Shown: positions 16,274 through 26,427, numbered from the stretch's first letter. The stretch: DNA of 51,441 nt from Leptolyngbya sp. 'hensonii' (GCF_001939115.1 NZ_MQTZ01000030.1:1-51441); one strand, 5' to 3'. A program made the numbers and translations. The notes: generated by a model from the letters alone, not told the origin.

Positions 16274-16855
16274 ATGTCTAAACAAACCTATGTCCCCACC
16301 CTGCTTAAACTGTTTCGACAGTTTGGTTATGAGGGGGTTACGCTCTCCAAAATTTCCCAGGAAACCGGCCTGGGAAAAGCCAGTCTCTATCATCACTTTC
16401 CAGGCGGTAAAGCTGAGATGGCAACTGCGGCCCTGGCTTCTGTCAATCAGTGGCTGGAGTGCCATATTTTACAAATCCTCGCGAGGGCAAGCGATCGGGA
16501 AGACCATCATCTGGCAAAGCCAATCGACACCTTCAAAACCATGTGCGAGGAGACGAGTCGCTTTTTTAACCAGGGGCAAAATTCCTGTCTGTGGGCTATT
16601 TTAGTCATGGAGCAATCGAGTGATGATTTGTTTCACGCCCAAATTGCCGCAGCCTTTTCGCGGTGGATTGAGGCGATCGCCAAAATTTTGACCACCGCAG
16701 GATTGGATGAAACCCTGGCCAGACAACGCGGGGAAGACGCCATGATTGCCATTCAGGGCGCATTGATTCTGTCCCACGGGTTGAAAGATTTTGCGCCGTT
16801 TCAGCGGGTACTCCAGCAATTACCGCAACAACTCTGTCAGGACATTGAAAGCTGA
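16274..16855 (+). CDS. TetR/AcrR-family transcriptional regulator
   Basis: 193 residues. The N-terminal helix-turn-helix covers about 8-45, with YEGVTLSKISQETGLGKASLYHHFPGGKAEM, the signature of the LmrA/YxaF-like branch. The C-terminal ligand-binding helices follow. The target is unknown, and no obvious efflux or oxidoreductase gene lies directly divergent. A palindrome at 16224-16239 may be its own operator. It converges with the second TetR gene across a 13-bp gap. Confidence 0.9.
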   Translation: MSKQTYVPTLLKLFRQFGYEGVTLSKISQETGLGKASLYHHFPGGKAEMATAALASVNQWLECHILQILARASDREDHHLAKPIDTFKTMCEETSRFFNQGQNSCLWAILVMEQSSDDLFHAQIAAAFSRWIEAIAKILTTAGLDETLARQRGEDAMIAIQGALILSHGLKDFAPFQRVLQQLPQQLCQDIES

Positions 16856-16868
16856 CATTCGTACAGGA

Positions 16869-17462
16869 TCATTTCCCTTCCCCATGGACCAGACCGGCAA
16901 GCACCAGTTGCCAGACTTGGGCGAAGTCTGCATCGATGTCTGGATGGCTCCAAGTGGAGGCATGGGCTGGATGGTGAAATCGGATGGTGGCATTGAAGAC
17001 GGCCTTGGCCGATCGCTGGGCGTCAGAACTCTGAAACTCCTGGCTGGCAACGCCACTGGCAATGATCCGAGTGAGTTGGCCCTCCAGCTCATCCACATGG
17101 GCCTGCACAACCTCGCGGGCTTCTTCGGCAATGGCATGATAGGTGGCAAACAATTCTGGATCCTCCAGGACCTTTTGCCGTTTCAAAGCCATCAGTTGCC
17201 CCAGCCAGTGACGCAGCCGCTCCAGAGCAGGCCCTTTTTCTGCTGCGATCGCAGCCAGGGGCAGGGAAACCCGGTGCAGCCAACGTTCTGCCACTGCATC
17301 CCGCAGAGCTGCTTTGCTGGGGAAATGCCGATAAATCGAGCCGTGGCTCACGTCCAGAAACCGGGCCACATCAACAACAGTTGCCTTGGCCGGACCGAAG
17401 CGGCGCAAAACCTCCTCTGCGGCGTCAAGAATTCGATCCGGGGTTAAGGCTGAATCATTCAT
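16869..17462 (-). CDS. TetR-family regulator, probable repressor of the adjacent reductase
   Basis: 197 residues from ATG 17462 (MNDSALTPDRIL); the frame continues 20 codons upstream without a better start. The helix-turn-helix is ATVVDVARFLDVSHGSIYRHFPSKAALRDAV. It lies 65 bp downstream of an aldo/keto reductase gene on the same strand, so the two probably form an operon. The 28-bp palindrome upstream of the reductase is the best operator candidate. The ligand is unknown. Confidence 0.9.
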   Translation of the reverse strand: MNDSALTPDRILDAAEEVLRRFGPAKATVVDVARFLDVSHGSIYRHFPSKAALRDAVAERWLHRVSLPLAAIAAEKGPALERLRHWLGQLMALKRQKVLEDPELFATYHAIAEEAREVVQAHVDELEGQLTRIIASGVASQEFQSSDAQRSAKAVFNATIRFHHPAHASTWSHPDIDADFAQVWQLVLAGLVHGEGK

Positions 17463-17527
17463 TCTGGAATTTTGAAAACAAATTTGCATGGCAAGACCAC
17501 ACCGATTGCCATTGCAATGCAACGCAT

Positions 17528-18529
17528 CTATGCGGGTTTTTCACTATCTAACAGGGCCATCTGTCCTGCATCATACCGCTCACCGGCCACCGCATCCAAT
17601 GGAATCGCCGCCTCAATCCGGGCCAGTTCATCTGCGTTCAGGTGCAGGGTCAGAGATCCTAGCGCTTCCTCCAAGCGGCTGCGCCGTCGGGCTCCAATCA
17701 GAGGAATGATATCCTCCCCACGGGACAGTACCCAGGCGATCGCGACCTGGGCTACTGTGGCATCCTGTTCTGTGGCAATGGTCCGCAGGGCCTCAACCAG
17801 GGACAGATTCTGATCGAGATTCTCGCCAGAAAACCGGGGCAGGTGGCTGCGGAAATCCTGGGCTGTTCCCGATCGCTCTTTGGACCAGTGACCACTTAGC
17901 AGCCCTCGCGACAACACCCCATAGGCTGTGATGGCGATGCCCAGTTCTCGCACGGTCGGCAAAATCTCTGCCTCAATACTGCGGCTCAGGAGCGAATATT
18001 CGATTTGCAGCCAGGCGATGGGATGGACGGCCTGGGCCCGGCGGATGGTTTCCACCCCGACTTCGGATAAGCCGATGTGCCGCACGTACCCAGCCTGGAC
18101 CATTTCCCCGATCGCACCGATCGTGTCTTCGATCGGCACTGCTGGATCCAGACGGGCAGGCTGGTACAGGTCAATATAGTCGGTTCCCAGCCGTTGCAGC
18201 GTGTAGGCCAGAGCCGTTTTAACGGCTGCCGGACGGCCATCAAATCCGATGAAGCTCCCGTCAGGGGAGCGCAGGGCCCCAAACTTCACAGCGATGAAAA
18301 CATCCTCCCGCCGCCGTCCGACCAGAGCTTCATGCAAGAGCAACTCATTATGACCCATGCCATAGAAGTCGCCCGTATCCAACAGGGTTATGCCTGCATC
18401 CAGAGCGGCGTGAATTGTTGCAATGCTCTCTTCCCGATCGGCAGGGCCATAGAAATCTGACATGCCCATACAGCCCAACCCCAGTGCCGACACCCTAGGG
18501 CCATTTTTTCCCAGCTGACGCATCACCAT
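17528..18529 (-). CDS. Aldo/keto reductase
   Basis: 333 residues from ATG 18529 ([24 protein letters not shown]). A frame extension to 18586 would run into the operator palindrome and is unlikely. The TIM-barrel NADPH-dependent reductase landmarks are LLDTGDFYG (catalytic Asp and Tyr), FIAVKFG (Lys) and HIGLSEVG. In place of the frequent YQHRVDP the sequence has YQPARLDP, so the usual active-site His aligns with Ala, a known variation in this subgroup. The substrate is unknown. Cotranscription with the following TetR gene is likely. Confidence 0.92.
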   Translation of the reverse strand: MVMRQLGKNGPRVSALGLGCMGMSDFYGPADREESIATIHAALDAGITLLDTGDFYGMGHNELLLHEALVGRRREDVFIAVKFGALRSPDGSFIGFDGRPAAVKTALAYTLQRLGTDYIDLYQPARLDPAVPIEDTIGAIGEMVQAGYVRHIGLSEVGVETIRRAQAVHPIAWLQIEYSLLSRSIEAEILPTVRELGIAITAYGVLSRGLLSGHWSKERSGTAQDFRSHLPRFSGENLDQNLSLVEALRTIATEQDATVAQVAIAWVLSRGEDIIPLIGARRRSRLEEALGSLTLHLNADELARIEAAIPLDAVAGERYDAGQMALLDSEKPA

Positions 18530-18570
18530 AGACACTTCTCCATCGCCTGATGGAATGAGTGTCGCATAGT

Positions 18571-18598
18571 AAATGACAAATATCAATATCTGTCATTT
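18571..18598. promoter_or_regulatory. 28-bp palindromic operator candidate
   Basis: AAATGACAAATAT (18571-18583) and ATATCTGTCATTT (18586-18598) are inverted copies with one mismatch and a 2-bp centre. The site lies 42-69 bp upstream of the aldo/keto reductase ATG, where a repressor would block the promoter of the reductase-TetR operon. Size and symmetry fit a TetR dimer site. Binding is inferred. Confidence 0.6.
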
Positions 18599-18616
18599 GT
18601 TTTATTTAGGAGACTG

Positions 18617-18913
18617 TCAGGCAACGAGTAGGGGTTGCCAGGCCACTTGCTGACGTGCGTGAAAATGCGGATAGCTAGGAGAATCCAAGCCTAACCATAC
18701 CCGGTAAGAGGAACCCGATACGGTCACGACGATCGGAAGTCCTTGCTCTGCCAACTCGCAGGCTAATTGGTAAGCATTTAAGCGATGCCGACTGTTAAAT
18801 TGCTCAACCAGACCGTAAAGCCTACAACCATGGCGCATGCCCTGACGGATATTGCCCTCGAAATAGAAGTTGAAGCGATGAACTAGTTGTTCATCCAGAA
18901 TTACGGGTGTCAT
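18617..18913 (-). CDS. Conserved small protein of unknown function
   Basis: 98 residues, ATG start. It has no signal peptide, membrane segment or metal motif. The composition is that of a small globular protein (YGLVEQFNSRHRLNAYQLACELAEQGLPIVVTVSGSSYRVWL). I do not recognise a named domain, though similar small proteins occur in other cyanobacteria. It lies 88 bp upstream of the aldo/keto reductase start, on the far side of the palindromic operator, in the same direction. Confidence 0.65.
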   Translation of the reverse strand: MTPVILDEQLVHRFNFYFEGNIRQGMRHGCRLYGLVEQFNSRHRLNAYQLACELAEQGLPIVVTVSGSSYRVWLGLDSPSYPHFHARQQVAWQPLLVA

Positions 18914-19151
18914 AACAAAGGTAACTGCAAAAAAACAGGTCAGGAAATCTTTACAAAAATTTACTTACAATCCCATTCTAGCGGATGAATTTGCATCGGT
19001 ATGTCAATTCACCGGAGCAGGGGCCAGAATCTTTCGCTACGACTGGAGATATTCCTGCTTTGGATAGATCTAACCCTGGGAAGGGACTTGCTAATGTGCT
19101 GAATACGCCTCATTCATCCCTGTCCAACACTTAATCCTCTGGCAAATATTT

Positions 19152-21281
19152 ATGTATGTTGCACTCTGGCCCGGAACCGTTTACCCCCTTGGCTCTTCCT
19201 GGGATGGTAAGGGTACGAACTTCGCCCTGTTCTCAGAAAATGCGACGGGTGTAGAGCTTTGCCTGTTCGATCGAGCCGATCAGGAAACCCGCATTGCCCT
19301 CAAGGAAGTGAGCAATTTTGTCTGGCATGGCTATTTGCCAGGGATTGGTCCCGGACAGCGCTATGGTTTCCGCGTGCAAGGGCCATATGCCCCCCACAAA
19401 GGACACCGTTTCAACTCCAACAAGCTGTTGATCGATCCCTACGCGAAAGCGATCGAGGGGGATGTCGGTCATGGTCCAGAATTATTGGGCTACGACTGGG
19501 AATCACCAGAGGCCGATCTCTCCTGCTCCGATCGAGATAGTGCCCACCTGGTTCCCAAAGCCGTGGTGGTGGATCAGACCTTTGATTGGGAGGGAGATCG
19601 CCAATTGCGTACCCCCTGGCACGAAACGGTCATCTACGAAGTCCATGTGAAAGGGTTTACCCAGCTCCATCCTGAGATCCCGAAAGAGCTACGAGGAACC
19701 TATGCCGGTATGGGACATCCAGTGGCGATCGAACATCTGCAGCGCCTTGGAATTACGGCGGTTGAACTACTCCCCATTCATCACTTTCTGACCTATCCAG
19801 GACACCTGGTAGACAAGGGCTTGCGAAATTACTGGGGCTATGACTCCATCAACTTTTTTTCCCCTTACGCTGGCTATAGTGCCAGTGGAAGCATGGGGCA
19901 ACAGGTGAGTGAGTTTAAGGAGATGGTTAAAGCTCTACATCGAGCTGGAATTGAGGTGATCCTGGACGTGGTTTACAACCATACAGGAGAAGGGAACCAT
20001 CTAGGACCCACCCTCTCCTTCCGGGGAATTGATAACTCGATCTACTACCGCCTCGTGGATCAGGATCCCCGTTACTACATGGATTTCACTGGCTGCGGCA
20101 ATTCCCTGGGGGTGCGTCAACCGCAGGTGCTGAAGCTAATCATGGATAGCCTGCGCTACTGGGTGATCGAAATGCATGTGGATGGCTTCCGGTTTGATCT
20201 GGCCTCTGCCCTGGCTCGGGAACTCTATGAGGTGAATAACCTGGCCGCTTTTTTCAACATCATTCACCAGGATCCGGTACTGGCGGATGTGAAACTGATC
20301 GCAGAACCCTGGGATGTGGGTGACGGGGGCTATCAGGTGGGTAACTTCCCAGTGCTGTGGTCTGAGTGGAATGGGAAGTACCGGGATACGGTCCGGGATT
20401 TCTGGCGGGGGGAAGACAGCACTCTGGGAGAGTTTGCCTATCGGCTCACCGGTAGTCCGGATCTGTATTACCAGACAAATGGACGGCGGCCCAATGCCAG
20501 TATCAACTTCATCACAGCCCATGATGGCTTTCCCCTGAACGACCTGGTGAGCTACAACGACAAACACAACGAGGCCAATGGAGAAGACAATCGGGACGGT
20601 GAAAGTCACAACCGTTCCTGGAACTGTGGCGTTGAAGGGGACACGGATGATCCGCAGGTGCTGCAACTGCGATCGCAACAGCAGCGTAACTTCCTGGCAA
20701 CGTTGATGTTATCCCAGGGGATTCCCATGCTGCTAGGTGGGGATGAAATGGGGCGGACCCAGGGGGGGAATAACAATGCCTACTGTCAGGATAGTGAAAT
20801 TTCCTGGTTTAACTGGCAATTGTCGGAGGAGAATGCGGAACTGGTGAATTTCTGCCGGGAGCTGATCGACTTCCGACGACAGCATCCCGTTTTTCGGCGG
20901 CGCAAATGGTTCCAGGGGCAGGCCATCCATGGTTCTGGGGTGACAGATATCCTCTGGTACAACCCGGATGGGGGTGAAATGACCCAGGAGCAGTGGGATG
21001 TTGGTTTTGCCAAGTCGATCGCCGTCTTCCTGAATGGGGACAAAATTCCCAGTCCTGGTCCCCAAGGACAACGCATCAGTGATGACAGCTTTCTAATATG
21101 TTTCAATGCCCATTACGAGCTGTTGGAGTTCAGTCTGCCCACCGAATTCAGGCAGGTTGACTGGAGTCTGGTGATTGATACGAAGGAACCCCGGTTTATC
21201 CAGGGGGAGAAACTCTACACGGGGGAGCAGACCATCCCCGTGACAGCCCGATCGCTGGTGGTCCTACGTCGTCAGCAATAA
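19152..21281 (+). CDS. glgX: Glycogen debranching enzyme (isoamylase type)
   Basis: 709 residues. An N-terminal carbohydrate-binding domain (about 8-150, PLGSSWDGKGTNFALFSENA) is followed by the GH13 barrel. Barrel landmarks include VILDVVYNHTGEG, nucleophile region VDGFRFDLAS near 343, acid/base IAEPWD near 383 and ITAHDGFPLND near 456. It hydrolyses alpha-1,6 branches of glycogen. The length and the NNNAYCQDSEISWFNW segment match GlgX/isoamylase. It is isolated from other glg genes and convergent with argF. Confidence 0.95.
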   Translation: MYVALWPGTVYPLGSSWDGKGTNFALFSENATGVELCLFDRADQETRIALKEVSNFVWHGYLPGIGPGQRYGFRVQGPYAPHKGHRFNSNKLLIDPYAKAIEGDVGHGPELLGYDWESPEADLSCSDRDSAHLVPKAVVVDQTFDWEGDRQLRTPWHETVIYEVHVKGFTQLHPEIPKELRGTYAGMGHPVAIEHLQRLGITAVELLPIHHFLTYPGHLVDKGLRNYWGYDSINFFSPYAGYSASGSMGQQVSEFKEMVKALHRAGIEVILDVVYNHTGEGNHLGPTLSFRGIDNSIYYRLVDQDPRYYMDFTGCGNSLGVRQPQVLKLIMDSLRYWVIEMHVDGFRFDLASALARELYEVNNLAAFFNIIHQDPVLADVKLIAEPWDVGDGGYQVGNFPVLWSEWNGKYRDTVRDFWRGEDSTLGEFAYRLTGSPDLYYQTNGRRPNASINFITAHDGFPLNDLVSYNDKHNEANGEDNRDGESHNRSWNCGVEGDTDDPQVLQLRSQQQRNFLATLMLSQGIPMLLGGDEMGRTQGGNNNAYCQDSEISWFNWQLSEENAELVNFCRELIDFRRQHPVFRRRKWFQGQAIHGSGVTDILWYNPDGGEMTQEQWDVGFAKSIAVFLNGDKIPSPGPQGQRISDDSFLICFNAHYELLEFSLPTEFRQVDWSLVIDTKEPRFIQGEKLYTGEQTIPVTARSLVVLRRQQ

Positions 21282-21297
21282 TTTGTCAACAGTTTTG

Positions 21298-22239
21298 TTA
21301 CAGAAGACTGTATAGCAGAGCTTTTTGAGCATGCATCCGGTTTTCGGCTTGATCCCAGATCCGGGATTGGGGGCCTTCCATCACCTCATCAGTGATTTCC
21401 TCACCCCGGTGGGCCGGTAAACAATGGAGCACGATCGCCCCTGGGGCTGCATATTGCATCAGTTCCGCATTCACCTGATAAGGCTGAAACAGGGGAATGC
21501 GGCTTTCGGCAGAGTCCTCCTGACCCATGCTGGCCCAGACATCGGTGTAGATGACGTGGGCTCCCTTGACTGCAGCCACCGGGTCATCGGTGAGGCCCAC
21601 TTCCGAGCGATCGCCCGCCAGTGCGCGGGCCTGCGCCACCACCGCAGCCTGGGGTTGAAAATCTGAGGGAGTAGCTACGTTGAGATGCATACCCGTGAGG
21701 GCACAACCCAGCATCAAGGAGTGGGCCACATTATTGCCATCCCCCAGATAGGTAACGGTGAGGGACTCCAGGGATCCGAAGCATTCCTGAATCGTCAGCA
21801 AATCGGCCAAGATTTGGCAGGGGTGTTCCAGGTCACTCAGGGCATTGATGACGGGAATGTGGGCATATTGGGCAAACATTTCCAGGTCTGCCTGATCAAA
21901 AGTACGAATGGCCATAATATCGACGTATCGATCGAGGACTCTGGCTGTATCAGCCAGGGGCTCCCCGCGTCCTACCTGGGTCACATTGGGGTTGAGGTCA
22001 ATCACCTGACCGCCCAGTTGATACATGGCCACGGAGAAACTGACTCGGGTACGGGTAGAGGCTTTATAAAACAGCAATCCCAAAACTTTGCGGCATTCGG
22101 GAGCAATCTGACCGGTTTTCATCTGAATTGCCAGATCTAGTAACTCTTGGACCTCATCCGCATTCAGGTCAGCCAAACTCAATAAATCGCGCCCTTTTAG
22201 TGCTCCCATGATCATCCCCAAATCAGTGGAAGAAATCAT
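21298..22239 (-). CDS. argF: Ornithine carbamoyltransferase
   Basis: 313 residues, converting ornithine and carbamoyl phosphate to citrulline in arginine synthesis. Landmarks are YKASTRTRVSF (carbamoyl phosphate loop), DLEHPCQILADLLT, the ornithine-side DVWASMGQE and HCLPAHRGEEI. Its ATG overlaps the stop of the upstream RNA methyltransferase gene (ATGA), so the two are translationally coupled. Internal ATGs at codons 9 and 11 are alternative starts. Confidence 0.96.
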   Translation of the reverse strand: MISSTDLGMIMGALKGRDLLSLADLNADEVQELLDLAIQMKTGQIAPECRKVLGLLFYKASTRTRVSFSVAMYQLGGQVIDLNPNVTQVGRGEPLADTARVLDRYVDIMAIRTFDQADLEMFAQYAHIPVINALSDLEHPCQILADLLTIQECFGSLESLTVTYLGDGNNVAHSLMLGCALTGMHLNVATPSDFQPQAAVVAQARALAGDRSEVGLTDDPVAAVKGAHVIYTDVWASMGQEDSAESRIPLFQPYQVNAELMQYAAPGAIVLHCLPAHRGEEITDEVMEGPQSRIWDQAENRMHAQKALLYSLL

Positions 22240-23210
22240 TCTACCGCTGTCTTGGGAAAATGCAGGAAATTCAGTCTCCGTCCCGTCAGGAACTCCTGAG
22301 ATAAGTCCTCCTGTTCCCCTGTTTCAGTTTGTTTGAACAGCATTGTAAATGCTCCTGCGCCCTGGCCAGACTGGGGCCAGATGCGATAACAGGGCTGTTC
22401 TGTCAGATGGGATTGATAGGCTGATAGTTGAGGCACCGCCACGGGTTGGAACTGGGGAAACCGGGTCAGAAACCAGGTGCTCACCTGTTCATTTTCTTCT
22501 CTGGAGTAGGCGCAGGTCATGTAGAGCAGATAGCCCCCAGGAGCCACGATCGGGGCAGCATTGGCCAGGACTCTTTTTTGCCGATTGGCATTTTTGTTGA
22601 TGCTGACCGGGTGAAAACAGCCGGGGGCTTTCTCCCCCTTCGCCAGGAGGGACTGGCCGGTGCAGGGGGCATCCACGATGACGACATTCGCCGTAGCCGG
22701 AATGGCGATGGCCAGATCCTGAGGGTCCTGGTTGAGGACGATCGTGCGCTCGATCTGGCAGCGCTTCAGATTAGCGATCAGGGGAGCCAGCCGCTTGCCA
22801 ATGACCTCGTTGCTAAGTAGCCGGTCGGGTTGTAAAGCTGTCCAGGCAAAAATACTCTTGCCCCCCGGTGAAGCGCATAGGTCTAGCACCAGTCTGGGAG
22901 CAGGAGGAAGTCCCAGTAGGGGGGAAGCGGCAAAGACGGAAGAAAAATCCAAACAATAAAAGGAACCAGCCTGGTGCAGGGAATGGCGACCGGGTTTTTC
23001 GCCCAGGGCTAGGCGATCGACAAAGATGGGTTGCCAGGGCAGGGGCGGTTCAATCGCAAAGGGGGGGGTTGGGGGACGATCCTGGCACCAGAGAATACAG
23101 GGAGGGAATGGGGTGGGCTGGATCAGGGCCTGAATGAATCGTTCTCGCTCTGTGGGATCTGCAAAGAGAGACTGACTGAATTTCTGCAGTAATTTAGAGG
23201 GCTGATCCAT
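22236..23210 (-). CDS. NOL1/NOP2/Sun-type RNA m5C methyltransferase
   Basis: 324 residues. SAM site LDLCASPGGKSIFAW, then VDAPCTGQSLLAKGE and LYMTCAYSREENEQVS carry the two conserved Cys (PC and TC motifs) used in RNA cytosine-5 methylation. The enzyme resembles RsmB/RsmF but lacks an NusB-like or long C-terminal PUA domain. The specific target (rRNA or tRNA) is not determinable. It overlaps argF by four bases and starts ten bases after the selU stop codon, giving a three-gene minus-strand unit. Confidence 0.88.
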   Translation of the reverse strand: MDQPSKLLQKFSQSLFADPTERERFIQALIQPTPFPPCILWCQDRPPTPPFAIEPPLPWQPIFVDRLALGEKPGRHSLHQAGSFYCLDFSSVFAASPLLGLPPAPRLVLDLCASPGGKSIFAWTALQPDRLLSNEVIGKRLAPLIANLKRCQIERTIVLNQDPQDLAIAIPATANVVIVDAPCTGQSLLAKGEKAPGCFHPVSINKNANRQKRVLANAAPIVAPGGYLLYMTCAYSREENEQVSTWFLTRFPQFQPVAVPQLSAYQSHLTEQPCYRIWPQSGQGAGAFTMLFKQTETGEQEDLSQEFLTGRRLNFLHFPKTAVE

Positions 23211-23220
23211 AATTCAGTGG

Positions 23221-24267
23221 TTATGGCCTTGCACACCATAGAGGCATTGCATGCAACACCTTCAGCACACCCAACACCCGATCAGCAGCCTGGACAGGGT
23301 CTAAACCCGTGACCTCGATCGGATAAATTGGCACCCCCCGCTTCTGCAGATCATAGCGGTAGGTGCTGTCGTAATAATCCAGCACCCGTTCGATCGCGGG
23401 AGCCAGATCGCCCCGGCGAATTGCGTCTACTGCCTCCTGGGTAGCCAAACCTCCAAGACGCTTGCGCAGACGTTCCGTGGCGGCAATTAACCCATCCCGA
23501 TCGACCTGTCCATAGTCTGCCAGCAGCAGCGCTACCCGCTCGGAACGGGGCCGTTCAATCTGGAGAACTGGAGCGCTGAACATCTGCTGAAATAGGGGGT
23601 CTGGAACTCGGCAAAGACCAATGCGACGGCTCTCTGCCTCAATCCAGACCGGTCGATCGGGCTGCAGGGCCGCCCATGCCAGGGCCACCTTATTCTCAAA
23701 CTGTTCATTCGTCGGCTGGGGGGGCAGCCCCAGCCTGCCATAGCTGCTGCCCCGGTGATGGGCCAGCTTTTCTAGATCGAGGATCTGTTCGCCCCGATCG
23801 GCCAGGGCATAGAGCAAGGCCGTTTTCCCTGTGCCGGTCATCCCCCCCAGGGTGAAAATGGTCCGAGGTTCAGCCAGTACAGCCAGCACCCAGCGGCGAA
23901 AGGCTTTATAGCCCCCTTCCAGCAGCGTGACCTGGAGACCTGCCGTTTCCAGGAGCCAACCCATACTGCTGCTCCGCATGCCACCGCGCCAGCAGTGGAC
24001 ACGAACCTGGCGATCGGAGGCGAGGGCCTTCGCTTGCTGAACAAAACCCGCCAGTTTGGGACCCACCAGTTCCAAACCCAGTTCGATCGCCAGTTCTCGC
24101 CCCTGCTCTTTGTAGCAGATCCCTACCTGAGCCCGTTCCGCATTACTGAACAGGGGAAAACTAACAGCGCCAGGAATGTGGCCCTGTTCATACTCTCCGG
24201 GACTGCGAACATCCAGAATGACCCCTGGGACTTGGAAAAATTCAGAAATACAGAGGGTTTGACTCAT
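23221..24267 (-). CDS. selU: tRNA 2-selenouridine/geranyl-2-thiouridine synthase
   Basis: 348 residues from ATG 24267 (MSQTLCISEFFQVPG); the frame extends 22 codons upstream without improving the match. The N-terminal rhodanese domain has DVRSPGEYEQGHIPGA and the active-site Cys in HCWRGGMRSSS. The C-terminal P-loop reads LGGMTGTGKTALLYAL, followed by LAHHRGSSYG. SelU/MnmH replaces sulfur with selenium (via geranylation) at the wobble uridine of some tRNAs. It is the first gene of the selU-methyltransferase-argF unit. No selD gene is in the window. Confidence 0.92.
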   Translation of the reverse strand: MSQTLCISEFFQVPGVILDVRSPGEYEQGHIPGAVSFPLFSNAERAQVGICYKEQGRELAIELGLELVGPKLAGFVQQAKALASDRQVRVHCWRGGMRSSSMGWLLETAGLQVTLLEGGYKAFRRWVLAVLAEPRTIFTLGGMTGTGKTALLYALADRGEQILDLEKLAHHRGSSYGRLGLPPQPTNEQFENKVALAWAALQPDRPVWIEAESRRIGLCRVPDPLFQQMFSAPVLQIERPRSERVALLLADYGQVDRDGLIAATERLRKRLGGLATQEAVDAIRRGDLAPAIERVLDYYDSTYRYDLQKRGVPIYPIEVTGLDPVQAADRVLGVLKVLHAMPLWCARP

Positions 24268-24368
24268 CCAGAATGTGGCAATAGGATCCTGCAGCCGCAG
24301 AGCCATTGTATGTAACGGCCCTCGCAGGGGCAAGCGTTAAGGGTTAACCGAGTTTCTAGCCCGATACT

Positions 24369-25988
24369 CTAGACCTCTGCAGCAACGGTTTGCTCTGCAA
24401 TAGCAGGCTGGGCCTGCTTGTGGAGAGCGGCATAAAGGCGGTTGAGAGCATGAATATAGGCTTGTGCCGAAGCCACGATAATGTCCGTATTGGCGGCATG
24501 GCCCGAGTAGATCTGCTCATTGTGACGCAGGCGAATGGTCACTTCCCCGATCGCGTCAATGCCTGCTGTCACGGACTGAACCGAGAACTCAATCAGTTCA
24601 TTCGGGACATTGACCACCCGGTTGATGGCTTCATAAACCGCATCCACGGGACCTGTCCCGATCGCTGCATCCGTCAATTCTTCTCCCTGGGGCGTCCGAA
24701 CCGTGACCGTTGCTGTCGGGGTGGCGTTGTCCCCACAGGAGACCTGGACCCGCTCCAGATGGAACAGTTCAGGGGCCTGCCGGATCTCATCGCTGACGAT
24801 CGCCTCCAGATCCCAATCGGAAACTTCTTTCTTCTTGTCAGCCAGTTCCTTGAACCGGACAAAAGCTTTGTTCAGCTCCTGCTCGGACAGATCGTAGCCC
24901 AGTTCCTTCAGGCGGGTGCGGAAGGCATTGCGACCAGAGTGCTTGCCCAGGACGATCTGGTTGTCCGTCAGACCAATGGACTGGGCATCCATGATTTCGT
25001 AGGTGAGCTTGTTCTTGAGCACCCCATCCTGGTGAATCCCAGACTCATGGGCAAAGGCGTTGGCTCCGACGATCGCCTTGTTGGGCTGGACCAGCATCCC
25101 CGTCAAGTTAGACACCATGCGGGAAGTCTTATAAAGCTCACGGGTGTTGATCTGGGTCAGGGGTGCCTCAGAGTCAGCGGGACGGCCCAGGAAGGGATTG
25201 AAGTATTGCCGCCGAACATGGAGGGCCATCACTAGTTCTTCCAAAGCGGTGTTACCGGCCCGTTCGCCAATGCCATTGATGGTGCATTCCAGTTGCCGCG
25301 CCCCATTTTTGACTGCTTCCAGGAAGTTGGCCGTAGCTACCCCCAGATCATTATGGCCATGGACTGAAATAACGGCCTGGTCAATGTTCGGCACATTCTC
25401 TTTGATACCCCGAATTAAAGCCCCGAACTCGCTGGGCATCATGTAGCCCACCGTATCTGGAATGTTGACCGTTTTGGCTCCAACGGCGATCACCCTCTCC
25501 AGCACCTGATAGAGGTACTCCGGATCGGATCGGGCTGCATCCATGGGGGAGAACTCTACATCATCCACGAAAGATTTGGCGTAGGAGACCATCTCCTCTG
25601 CGATCGCCAATACCTCCTCCCGAGACTTACGGAGCTGGTACTGCAGGTGAATGTCAGAGGTGGAAATAAAGGTATGAATTCTAGCTTTGGCTGCAGGTTT
25701 CAGGGCTTCAGCAGCAGCCTGGATATCAGCCTGGATGGCTCTGGCCAGACTACAGATGACTGGGCCAGCCTCAGTGCCCACAGCCTCGGCAATCTTCTGA
25801 ACGGCTTCAAAATCGCCAGGGCTGGCATAGGCAAACCCAGCTTCAATGACATCGACTCCCAGTCGCGCCAGTTGCCGTGCAATTCTCAGCTTTTCATCAA
25901 CATTCAGAGTGGCTCCAGGGCACTGTTCGCCGTCCCGAAGGGTGGTGTCAAAGATGATAATTCGGTCTGGTGCGGATTGTATGTTCAT
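24369..25988 (-). CDS. leuA: 2-isopropylmalate synthase
   Basis: 539 residues from ATG 25988 ([10 protein letters not shown]); a TTG four codons upstream is possible. It catalyses the first committed step of leucine synthesis (acetyl-CoA plus 2-oxoisovalerate). The HMGL-like barrel has [27 protein letters not shown] and [13 protein letters not shown]. The C-terminal LeuA dimer domain (allosteric leucine site) is present and ends about residue 520. No leader peptide or T-box was seen upstream. It stands 102 bp upstream of selU. Confidence 0.96.
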   Translation of the reverse strand: MNIQSAPDRIIIFDTTLRDGEQCPGATLNVDEKLRIARQLARLGVDVIEAGFAYASPGDFEAVQKIAEAVGTEAGPVICSLARAIQADIQAAAEALKPAAKARIHTFISTSDIHLQYQLRKSREEVLAIAEEMVSYAKSFVDDVEFSPMDAARSDPEYLYQVLERVIAVGAKTVNIPDTVGYMMPSEFGALIRGIKENVPNIDQAVISVHGHNDLGVATANFLEAVKNGARQLECTINGIGERAGNTALEELVMALHVRRQYFNPFLGRPADSEAPLTQINTRELYKTSRMVSNLTGMLVQPNKAIVGANAFAHESGIHQDGVLKNKLTYEIMDAQSIGLTDNQIVLGKHSGRNAFRTRLKELGYDLSEQELNKAFVRFKELADKKKEVSDWDLEAIVSDEIRQAPELFHLERVQVSCGDNATPTATVTVRTPQGEELTDAAIGTGPVDAVYEAINRVVNVPNELIEFSVQSVTAGIDAIGEVTIRLRHNEQIYSGHAANTDIIVASAQAYIHALNRLYAALHKQAQPAIAEQTVAAEV

Positions 25989-26121
25989 AGATACTTGCAA
26001 CTGTTCTGGGAGAACAAATAACGACTGAAACTATATTAGCGTCTTGTCATTTGTCATTTGTCACTGGGATCTGTCATTTATGATTTCGTTCAATCCCCTT
26101 GATTGACTGACAAAACTTTTG

Positions 26122-26278
26122 GGCTTTGCTGAATGCAAATATGAATTACCCTCATCCCCAACCCTTCTCCCGCAGGAGAAGGGAGCTAAAACTCTGGTTC
26201 CCTCTCCTTTGGGAGAGGGCTAGGGTGAGGGCTGCATAAGGCTCAAGCACGAAAATCATCCTTCTATTCAGCAACGCC
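26122..26278 (-). mobile_element. 157-bp MITE, copy 2
   Basis: The reverse complement is identical to 12041-12197 except at two positions. It is flanked by AACTTTTG (26114-26121) and AACTTTTT (26279-26286), an 8-bp target duplication with one change. It sits between leuA and the NYN gene. Upstream, at 26045-26080, are short irregular 'tgtcattt' repeats of no assigned role. Confidence 0.88.
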
Positions 26279-26427
26279 AACTTTTTCTGTAGGTTGGGTG
26301 GAGAGAGCGAAATTCAACCTTGTCAAGGCTTTGGCCTTGGGTGTCGGACCCCAAGCCACTGCTGCAGATCAGCCCAGGCGGTTGCTCCCCAGAGGGGAAG
26401 AGAGGGCTAGGGTGGGTAACCCAATGA

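Noticed and set aside
16869-17447. Plus-strand frame covering the TetR gene (16791-17447)
   Set aside because: It is antisense to a well-supported TetR gene with a clear helix-turn-helix.
26045-26085. Short tandem 'tgtcattt' repeats resembling an operator or CRISPR
   Set aside because: The units are irregular, without spacers of fixed length. They look like simple sequence drift and share only a short core with the palindrome at 18571.
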